The translations under genes were made by a program, and so were the position numbers. This document shows, piece by piece, positions 6,647 to 11,524 of a DNA stretch of 12,822 nt. Source of the stretch: CAVSWN01 sp046728115. GTDB lineage: Bacteria; Acidobacteriota; Vicinamibacteria; Vicinamibacterales; CAVVIG01. The stretch spans positions 1 to 12,822 of the forward strand of contig JBKPDW010000385.1 in assembly GCA_046728115.1 (NCBI GenBank), given 5' to 3'. The notes beneath the pieces were generated by a model. The model saw only the letters and a program-made list of their open reading frames with translations. It was not told the origin of the DNA and ran no database searches. The number at the start of each line of letters is the position of its first letter. Position 1 is the first letter of the stretch.

Positions 6647-7876
6647 ATGGACCTCCATCCCGTTCTCCGCGACGCAAACGGGGCACGTCTGGTGTTGCTC
6701 GCAACAGATTGTTGGAACCAGACGAACGGAATCACAACGCTGTATCGAGCCGTGATTCGCTGCATGGATGAGCGGTTCCGCGGATACTGTCGGCTGCTGA
6801 TCGTTCATCCGACCGATCATGCATGCGAACAGTCGATTGGATACGGTCATCGCGTGATCGGAATGGCACCACGCTTCCGATTTCATCTTCCGCAGTATCC
6901 GGAGCTGGTCACGGGATATGTCAGACACAGGGACTTCAGAAACCTTGAATCCATGTATGGGCATGTCGACGTAGTCCATGTTGCGACGCAGGGCCTTCTG
7001 GGCTTGTCTGCGATGCGGTACGCCGCCAGGTATCGAAAGCCGTGCGTCGGCTTTTATCACACCAATTGGCCTGCATATGTCAGCGAATATCTGCCCTCCC
7101 TAATACCGTCGCGCCTGAAGGTCGCCGCCGCACGAATGATCGCACGTCGGTGGGACCGACTGATCTACGGACAATGCAGCTCTCTCATCGCGCACACGGG
7201 CAGGACCGAACAATGCCTCAGCAGCGTGCTGAAACGGAAGCTTCTTTACGCCTCGGCGTTTGTCGATGTTCAGCGGTTTGCGACGGCCGACGTGATGCCA
7301 TCAGGCGATCAGGGCGCTGAGCCGGTTGTATTCGGGTTTGTTGGCAGAATCGCAAAAGAGAAACATCTCTCCCAAATCCTGAATCATGCCGACACGATCA
7401 AGGGTCTCGGTTGTCGATTGATCATTGTTGGCGATGGGCCCGAGCGACAGCGTTTCGCACGCGCGAGCGCCGATTTTGTCGGCTACAAACATGGTGACGA
7501 TCTCGCTGCGATGTACCGAGCCATACATTTTCTGTTGATACCGACACGCAGCGATACGCTCGGCTTGGTACTGCTCGAGGCCGCGGCCTGCGGAACTCCA
7601 GCGGTCGCCTTGCGAGGGACGGTCGCGGCAGATCTGATATCGCGTTACGGATCCGGCGTCGTCGTCGACGATTTCGACGACGGCCTATTTCAATACCTTC
7701 AGAACGTGGCGCGATCGGATCAGTTCAAGCAAATGCGAGCTCGCGCAAAGGCAATGGCCGCCGATCATGATGTGTCACGTGGGACGACGATCCTGGTCAA
7801 AACGTGGCTCGATGCTTGTCGCGTCGCGCAGCATCGCCAACAGACGGCTGCCGAGGCAGCCGTGACCGGTTCCTGA
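6647..7876 (+). CDS. GT4-type (group 1) glycosyltransferase
   Basis: A 409-residue retaining glycosyltransferase of the GT-B fold. The N-terminal acceptor domain includes NQTNGITTLYRA and GFYHTNWPAYV (137-147). The C-terminal nucleotide-sugar domain has GFVGRIAKEKHLSQIL, IVGDGPERQRF and the nucleotide-sugar signature SDTLGLVLLEAAACGTP, with Asp303 and Glu311 in the E-x7-E positions (Asp replaces the first Glu, as in many mannosyl- and MgtA/SqdX-like enzymes). The ATG at 6647 with GAAAGG just upstream is preferred. An in-frame GTG at 6614 lies inside a hairpin and would add 11 odd residues. Donor and acceptor are unknown. It is third in the unit with the hydrolase-like and NRPS-like genes and converges on the minus-strand block. 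Confidence 0.87.
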   Translation: MDLHPVLRDANGARLVLLATDCWNQTNGITTLYRAVIRCMDERFRGYCRLLIVHPTDHACEQSIGYGHRVIGMAPRFRFHLPQYPELVTGYVRHRDFRNLESMYGHVDVVHVATQGLLGLSAMRYAARYRKPCVGFYHTNWPAYVSEYLPSLIPSRLKVAAARMIARRWDRLIYGQCSSLIAHTGRTEQCLSSVLKRKLLYASAFVDVQRFATADVMPSGDQGAEPVVFGFVGRIAKEKHLSQILNHADTIKGLGCRLIIVGDGPERQRFARASADFVGYKHGDDLAAMYRAIHFLLIPTRSDTLGLVLLEAAACGTPAVALRGTVAADLISRYGSGVVVDDFDDGLFQYLQNVARSDQFKQMRARAKAMAADHDVSRGTTILVKTWLDACRVAQHRQQTAAEAAVTGS

Positions 7877-7986
7877 AGCGACGGACGTGGCTGTGGTCAT
7901 CAAAAAGTCGATCCAGGCGGAATTCGGCAAAGTTCGGAACGTGGCGGACGTAGTCCTGAACGGGCGGCGAAGGGTGATACGACGAT

Positions 7987-8008
7987 CTGCGAGGACGGGC
8001 GTCCGCAG
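7987..8008. terminator. Possible hairpin between convergent genes
   Basis: CTGC (7987-7990), GGAC (7993-7996), GTCC (8001-8004) and GCAG (8005-8008) can pair into an 8-bp stem with a two-base bulge and a GGGC loop. It lies between the ends of the convergent glycosyltransferase (plus) and the small minus-strand gene ending at 8040. No T-tract follows on either strand, so a terminator role is only suggested by position. Nothing else is visible in 7877-8039. Confidence 0.25.
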
Positions 8009-8039
8009 CTGCGCTGGCACCGACGTTGCGCCCATCCCG

Positions 8040-8291
8040 TCATCCGCCAACGTGTTCCGCTCGGAACATCGTCAGCTCCCAGGTGTTGGAGTGCTCATCG
8101 TGGCGAACAAGATACGTGTTGTCGTCGGCGCCTTTCAGTTTGAAGTACCGGTAGTCGGGCGCCAGCCACGCGTCGACGACGTCCGCGACGGCGATGCGAC
8201 GGTCACCAAGAATCAGCGTGCGTGGCGTCTGCTCGCCGCGGTGGCCTGCGTAGCACTCGACACCAACACGAAACAGCTTCCGCTCAGCCAT
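8040..8291 (-). CDS. Small conserved protein, third gene of the RES-Xre unit
   Basis: An 83-residue soluble protein reading RVGVECYAGHRGEQTPRTL, then ILGDRRIAVADVVDAWLAPD, YRYFKLKG, TYLVRHD and WELTMFRAEHVGG. I recognise it as a widespread small hypothetical protein with a beta-rich pattern and a conserved Trp-x-x-Pro-Asp-x-Arg-Tyr-Phe block, but I know no function or firm family name. The ATG at 8289-8291 is preceded by an AAGGA-type ribosome site with good spacing. It follows the RES toxin stop by 42 bases on the same strand, so co-transcription is likely. Whether it belongs functionally to the toxin-antitoxin pair is not shown. No signal peptide or membrane segment is present. Confidence 0.78.
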   Translation of the reverse strand: MAERKLFRVGVECYAGHRGEQTPRTLILGDRRIAVADVVDAWLAPDYRYFKLKGADDNTYLVRHDEHSNTWELTMFRAEHVGG

Positions 8292-8333
8292 CGGATCCTT
8301 GTAGCACCATGATGCTCTCGTAGCGCGGTGCCA

Positions 8334-8792
8334 TCATCTTTTCCACATCCCAGGATCGAAGCTGAACGGCTCCGAGCGGCCAATCGAGAGCTGTGCGAAT
8401 TCACGATGGGCCGGGTTCAGCACGAAGTTCCGTTCGTGGGGAATGACGACGGATGGGACTGAAAGGACTGCGGTTCTGGACGCGCGAAACCACTGCTCGC
8501 CGATCGCTGCGAGTCCAGGTGGAGCGGGAAACGATCGCCAGTCGGAGGATAATTCTTCCAGGTGGACTGCCTCGATCGGGATGTTTTCGCTGATGTCTAT
8601 CGGAATCGCGACGAGGTCCACTGGCTCGAGGTCGGAATCAGTGTGGACGAACCGTTCCAGTGCCGCCAATGACAGCCTCGCCGACGTGAAAACCGCCGGA
8701 ATCCCTCGTGGCGTCCAGCGGCTCTCATGACGCCGCGCGCCTTCGTCGTCACACGCGGCGTGGGCAGCAGTGGCGATCCGCCAGACGCGCAC
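8334..8792 (-). CDS. RES-domain toxin of a RES-Xre pair
   Basis: A 152-residue RES protein, named after conserved Arg-Glu-Ser. Well studied members (MbcT-type) destroy NAD+ by phosphorolysis or related chemistry and arrest growth. Visible landmarks are MRVWRIA at the start, Arg25 in ESRWTPRG, FTSARLSLAALE with Glu46, VPSVVIPHERNFVLNPAH with Ser114, and the terminal PFSFDPGMWK. Two positions differ from the usual pattern: Gly-Gly-Arg-Trp is Glu-Ser-Arg-Trp, and the common Tyr of VYTS is Phe35. The start is GTG at 8790-8792, sharing one base with the antitoxin TAG, so translation is coupled. It lies directly downstream of its Xre antitoxin, the standard order. Confidence 0.92.
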   Translation of the reverse strand: MRVWRIATAAHAACDDEGARRHESRWTPRGIPAVFTSARLSLAALERFVHTDSDLEPVDLVAIPIDISENIPIEAVHLEELSSDWRSFPAPPGLAAIGEQWFRASRTAVLSVPSVVIPHERNFVLNPAHREFAQLSIGRSEPFSFDPGMWKR

Positions 8793-9229
8793 TAGCTCAC
8801 GATCCCGTGTTCAATCCGCCCGAGAATGTCTTCGACCTGGCGTGCGCCGAGATCGGTATCGAGGAGCCGAATGGGGCGCTCGCCATTCAACGCCCGATTC
8901 GGTCGCTGCAGCCACGTCGTGGCCTTATCTTCAGCACCAAACACCGACACGGCGTAACCTGCCACGCGCGCGATTCGATACAGGCGATCGGATTCGTCGG
9001 GGTCGAGTTTCCGCGCCTGTCGACGCCGCGCCATGGTCCGAGTCGGCATATGTAGGACGGCGGCCGCTTCGGGTACGGATAGTCGCAGCCGTTCGCGAAC
9101 GGACTCGAGCGAGCGGTACGGGAGTCCCTGCTTGATGCGCGCTCGTAACTCCGTCGACGTTGGCACGGCTCGGCCTTTGAACACGCCTGGGCCGCCAAGG
9201 ACCTCCACAACGTACTCGCTTGCTGTCAT
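8792..9229 (-). CDS. Xre-family antitoxin with DUF2384 (MbcA/ParS-like)
   Basis: A 145-residue antitoxin. Residues about 35-90 form an Xre-type helix-turn-helix (SLESVRERLRLSVPEAAAVL, MPTRTMARRR). Residues about 93-145 are the DUF2384 toxin-binding domain (AVSVFGAEDKATTWLQRPN, then GERPIRLLDTDLGARQVEDI). The family neutralises RES toxins by masking the active site and represses its own promoter. The ATG at 9227-9229 is chosen because GGAGAG lies just upstream; an in-frame start at 9266-9268 would add a 13-residue Cys-rich run unlike the family and would place coding sequence over the palindromes at 9239-9275. The gene overlaps the toxin by one base. Confidence 0.92.
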   Translation of the reverse strand: MTASEYVVEVLGGPGVFKGRAVPTSTELRARIKQGLPYRSLESVRERLRLSVPEAAAVLHMPTRTMARRRQARKLDPDESDRLYRIARVAGYAVSVFGAEDKATTWLQRPNRALNGERPIRLLDTDLGARQVEDILGRIEHGIVS

Positions 9230-9238
9230 GCTCTCTCC

Positions 9239-9275
9239 ATGCCAACAGGCATTACAACATGATGCCAAATGGCAC
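9239..9275. promoter_or_regulatory. Two palindromic sites, candidate Xre operator
   Basis: ATGCC-AACA-GGCAT (9239-9252) and ATGCC-AAAT-GGCAC (9262-9275) are two copies of one palindrome, ATGCC-N4-GGCA. They are spaced 23 bp start to start (about two helical turns) and lie just upstream of the antitoxin ATG. This placement fits autoregulation by a dimeric or tetrameric Xre antitoxin. A TTGGAC-like -35 is present further upstream on the minus strand (9287-9292), but no convincing -10 was found. Confidence 0.6.
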
Positions 9276-9363
9276 TAGAACTACGCGTCCAATGAGCTTA
9301 AGCCGGCTCTCAGGCGAGCCCCTTCAGGCAGCCGCCGGCCCGAGCGGTGGCCTGGCGGAGACC

Positions 9364-9409
9364 TTGTTGCGCGGCCGGTTGCGTGGATATACAATACGTT
9401 GTGTATATC
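9364..9409 (+). promoter_or_regulatory. vapBC promoter and AbrB-type operator palindrome
   Basis: GATATACA (9386-9393) and TGTATATC (9402-9409) form a perfect inverted repeat with an 8-base spacer centred on ACGT. It is strikingly AT-rich in a GC-rich region. A -35-like TTGTTG (9364-9369) and a -10-like TATACA (9388-9393), 18 bp apart, would place the left arm over the -10. The site lies 22 bases before the VapB start. GTATA-type palindromes are typical VapB/AbrB-fold operators. Confidence 0.6.
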
Positions 9410-9430
9410 TTCACGAAGCGGGAGGGAATC

Positions 9431-9661
9431 GTGCAGGTTGCGAAGTGGGGTAACAGTCTAGCCGTCCGGCTGCCATCGGCCGTCGTCGAGGCGCTCGACC
9501 TGAAAGAAGGCGACCAGATCGAGATCCACATCGCCGGGGCCCGCGAGTTCGAAGTAAGCCGCGATCGGAAGCGGGAACGAGCGCTCGATCGGCTGCGGCA
9601 GCTGCGGCGGCCATTGCCCGAGGGCTTCACGTTCGATCGTCGAGAGGCGAATGAGCGATAG
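9431..9661 (+). CDS. vapB: VapB-type antitoxin (SpoVT/AbrB fold)
   Basis: A 76-residue antitoxin. Residues about 1-45 form the swapped-hairpin SpoVT-AbrB DNA-binding domain: VAKWGNSLAVRLPSAVVEAL followed by DLKEGDQIEI. The tail (RKRERALDRLRQLRRPLP, then GFTFDRREANER) is the charged toxin-binding segment. The start is the GTG at 9431, preceded by GGGAGGG at 9419-9425; the upstream in-frame codons overlap the palindrome and do not resemble the family. The TAG at 9659-9661 lies beyond the VapC ATG, an 11-base overlap. It likely binds the palindrome at 9386-9409 with VapC as co-repressor. Confidence 0.9.
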   Translation: MQVAKWGNSLAVRLPSAVVEALDLKEGDQIEIHIAGAREFEVSRDRKRERALDRLRQLRRPLPEGFTFDRREANER

Positions 9662-10058
9662 AGCGTTCCTCGACACTAACGTGTTGGTCTACGCACTTGG
9701 CCAACGCGACGATCGGACGCCGATCGCCGAAGGGATACTGGCCGCCGGCGGCGTCATCAGCGTGCAGGTCCTGAACGAGCTCGCGTCAGTGGCGCATCGC
9801 AAACTCAAGATGTCCTGGTCTGATGTGGCGGCGGCGCTCGACGCGATCAAGACGCTATGTCCGTCTCCGGTCTCTCTGACTCTCGCGACGCATGACGCCG
9901 CATTGCGCCTGGCGGTCAGTCACGGCTACCACGTTTACGATGCGCTGATCATCGCCGCCGCCCTCGAGGCGGAGTGCACCACGTTGTATTCCGAGGACCT
10001 GCACGCCCGCCAGATCATCGACGGTCGACTCACTATTCGAAATCCATTCGAGAACTGA
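9651..10058 (+). CDS. vapC: VapC-type PIN-domain ribonuclease toxin
   Basis: A 135-residue PIN-domain toxin of typical length. Acidic catalytic residues are Asp8 (AFLDTNVLVYAL), Glu43 (VLNELASVAH), Asp97 (HVYDALIIAAALEAE) and Asp116 (LYSEDLHARQ). VapC toxins cut tRNA or rRNA when freed from VapB; the target here is unknown. All key residues are present, so it should be active. It is translationally coupled to the antitoxin by an 11-base overlap. No terminator-like hairpin with a T-tract follows. Confidence 0.92.
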   Translation: MSDRAFLDTNVLVYALGQRDDRTPIAEGILAAGGVISVQVLNELASVAHRKLKMSWSDVAAALDAIKTLCPSPVSLTLATHDAALRLAVSHGYHVYDALIIAAALEAECTTLYSEDLHARQIIDGRLTIRNPFEN

Positions 10059-10224
10059 ACCCGAACCGCGTCGGCCGACGGCGCGAAACCGGCACGTTCA
10101 ATCGCCGGCGAGCCAGCGGAGCGGCGGCGGAGGACCCTGCACGCGCCCGATCCAAAGCGGCATCGTTCGCCGCGAGCCGAATGTGCATTCGTAAAATCTC
10201 ACGACGACGAGAATCGATCGTGAG

Positions 10225-10246
10225 CTGGAACCCCGCTGGAACCCCG
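10225..10246 (+). repeat. Tandem CTGGAACCCCG repeat, left flank copy
   Basis: CTGGAACCCCG occurs twice in a row (10225-10235 and 10236-10246). Bases 10226-10246 match 10542-10562 at 18 of 21 positions, so related units bracket the tRNA fragment about 316 bp apart. Read on the plus strand, both encode Trp-Asn-x-x-Gly-Thr-Pro-x-Ile, with most differences in third positions or conservative, hinting at a coding origin. Confidence 0.6.
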
Positions 10247-10382
10247 ACGATTGAGGCGATGAGACTTGAATTTCGCGAGCCTGCGAACGGGCGGTGTCCG
10301 CCGGCGGGGCGCGTGGACCTGCAAGCCCCTCTAAGATCGGAAGGTCGAGCTGTGGACCTGTATGACCTACAGATGCGAAAAG

Positions 10383-10431
10383 TGGTCGGGGGACTGGATT
10401 CGAACCAGCGACCCCCTGCGCCCAAGGGCAC
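10383..10431 (-). tRNA. tRNA 3' fragment (Pro-like), attachment-site scar
   Basis: Read on the minus strand, this segment has a T-arm (CTGG-TTCGAAT-CCAG), an acceptor 3' strand CCCCCGA and a terminal CCA-like end, preceded by CTTGGGC, which resembles an anticodon loop with TGG (proline). The D-arm and 5' acceptor strand are absent, and the part between T-arm and CCA is one base shorter than a normal tRNA. It is therefore a non-functional 3' fragment of the kind left when an element integrates into a tRNA gene. The amino acid assignment is tentative. Confidence 0.5.
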
Positions 10432-10443
10432 GTTCTCGCTGTT

Positions 10444-10519
10444 TTATGCGATGTTATGCGAACGACTATCGGTTGCAAGTTCCTGATCCCAAACTATTTG
10501 ACGCAGGTCATCGCATGAC
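10444..10519. repeat. Short direct and inverted repeats beside the tRNA fragment
   Basis: TTATGCGA is repeated at 10444-10451 and 10454-10461 (10-bp period). GTCAT-CGC-ATGAC is a perfect palindrome at 10507-10519. Such short repeats next to a tRNA-derived core are typical of integrase or excisionase arm sites, but here that is only by analogy. Confidence 0.4.
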
Positions 10520-10541
10520 ATCGCGCCACCGCATCGCCCGT

Positions 10542-10562
10542 TGGAACGCCACCGGAACCCCG
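10542..10562 (+). repeat. Right flank copy of the 21-bp repeat
   Basis: This copy matches 10226-10246 at 18 of 21 bases and encodes Trp-Asn-Ala-Thr-Gly-Thr-Pro-Gln-Ile against Trp-Asn-Pro-Ala-Gly-Thr-Pro-Thr-Ile in the left copy. It lies on the other side of the tRNA fragment. Confidence 0.6.
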
Positions 10563-10591
10563 CAGATATCCTACTTTCGCACCGGTAGCAG

Positions 10592-10732
10592 TCACATGAC
10601 CCCCTGTTCGAAGCCTGAACCGCGCGGTCGGGTTGCGTCGCCCCCGCGCCACGAAGAGGCTGGATGCTTCTTCTTGGCCAAAGGACCGAGGCGCTCGAAG
10701 ATTTCGCCATACGCGTCGGAGAGTGTGAAGAC
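10592..10732 (-). other. Orphan open frame without a start
   Basis: The minus-strand frame reads VFTLSDAYGEIFERLGPLAK, then KKHPASSWRGGD, ending at a TGA after about 46 codons. A TAG immediately precedes it and there is no start codon. The composition looks protein-like (amphipathic helix followed by a basic tail). It may be the tail of a degraded gene in the scar region. I do not recognise the family. Confidence 0.25.
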
Positions 10733-10803
10733 CTACTCGTTCTCAGGATGCCGCCGCGGTACGAGTGAGACCTGAGCGGCGTGTCGATGTGCCGTCAGCT
10801 TAT

Positions 10804-11186
10804 CTACTCGTCGCCCCCGCCCGGGCCAATCGGGAGCAGGCGAACTCGAACCCGAGCTGGCTCGAACGTTACGATGCTGCCGTTCTCCAAGGCGTCAACG
10901 AGTTGGGGCAGGTTTGCAAGCAGCGTTCGCGCCAGTGCGTCCGGCTTCCGGCTGCCCTCACCCCGAAATTGGATCACCGACGGCTGCCGCGACGAACGCA
11001 CCGCGAGCAGCGTTCCGAAATCAGCATCCGCGGACACGACGATTCGACGCTCGACGGCAGCGCGTTCGAAGATCACATCGTCGTCGGCGTGCTGCAATCC
11101 TATCGAGCGAACGTGGATTGCATCATGGCCTGTTGCAGGAGAGCAGCGAGCGCTGGCGAAAGAGCGTTGTCGATCAGGAACTTCAT
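10804..11186 (-). pseudogene. DUF5615 PIN-like toxin, frameshifted
   Basis: A PIN-like DUF5615 protein, the usual partner of DUF433 antitoxins. The ATG at 11184-11186 starts MKFLIDNALSPALAALLQQ, with the family's first Asp (Asp6). The family continuation HDAIHVRSIGLQHADDDVIF, then RRIVVSADADFGTLLA and VIQFRGEG, is in another frame from about 11127. The length of 383 bases is one short of a multiple of three. Loss of four bases within a GGCC-type direct repeat at 11127-11130 would explain it, since restoring them gives the usual Gln-Gln-Ala-Gly-His-Asp. The remainder is undamaged through the TAG at 10804-10806. The toxin is probably dead unless this is a sequencing error. The start overlaps the DUF433 stop as ATGA. 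Confidence 0.8.
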
Positions 11187-11413
11187 TCGCCGGCGGCGAG
11201 GGGCAGCGCTCGTTCGCGGACGGCTTCGGCCGCAAAGAGCAGCGCCTCGCGGACGTCCTTAGCCTCGAGGTCCGGGTACAGCGCGAGGATGCCCTCTGTT
11301 GTCTGCCCTTCAGCCACCAGGGCAACGACAGTCGCGACTGGAATGCGAAGACCACGAAGACATGGAACTCCCCCCATCTGGCGGGGATTGGTCGTGATCC
11401 TCTTGAACTCCAT
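11183..11413 (-). CDS. DUF433 antitoxin
   Basis: A 76-residue DUF433 protein, a small HTH family that acts as antitoxin to DUF5615 PIN-like toxins. It reads MEFKRITTNPRQMGGVPCLR, then GLRIPVATVVALVAEG, followed by ILALYPDLEAKDVREAL, which is almost the family consensus (Gly-Gly-x-Pro-x-(Leu/Ile)-x-Gly-x-Arg-Ile-Pro-Val). The ATG at 11411-11413 fits the family start; the longer in-frame form from 11479 adds an unrelated 22-residue leader. The ribosome site is weak. Its TGA overlaps the toxin ATG as ATGA, so the toxin would be translationally coupled. The antitoxin is intact although the toxin is broken. Confidence 0.9.
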   Translation of the reverse strand: MEFKRITTNPRQMGGVPCLRGLRIPVATVVALVAEGQTTEGILALYPDLEAKDVREALLFAAEAVRERALPLAAGE

Positions 11414-11524
11414 ACTGACAGTGTAGCCCGGAGGCCGATGATCTGCGAAAGAGGGTGCTCCGGCGGCCGTGTTCGTCAAGCCACGATGCGAGGTTCCGAG
11501 CCCCTACCAGGCCGTAAGCGCTCT

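Larger units (their letters stand above)
10059..10803. other. Gene-poor stretch with integration-scar features
   Basis: No convincing gene lies between vapC and the DUF5615 remnant. Long frames here are explained by base composition or run through the tRNA fragment (the plus-strand peptide LDSNQRPPAPKG is an artefact often produced by translating tRNA 3' ends). The stretch holds an inverted repeat CTCACGA-N13-TCGTGAG (10198-10224), two related 21-bp repeats, the tRNA fragment, direct repeats of TTATGCGA and the palindrome GTCAT-CGC-ATGAC. No integrase is visible. Confidence 0.6.

Noticed and set aside
7887..8312. Plus-strand 141-codon frame
   Set aside because: It lies largely antisense to the conserved 83-residue gene and has no ribosome site or recognisable motif.
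10298..10307. CCGCCGGCGG palindrome
   Set aside because: Short GC-only palindromes are expected by chance in this composition.
10383..10500. A complete tRNA-Pro gene on the minus strand
   Set aside because: No D-arm or 5' acceptor strand was found upstream, and the acceptor side is one base short.
10362..10775. Plus-strand frame giving a peptide with DWIRTSDPLRP
   Set aside because: This is the known artefact of translating a tRNA 3' end; the frame has no family support.
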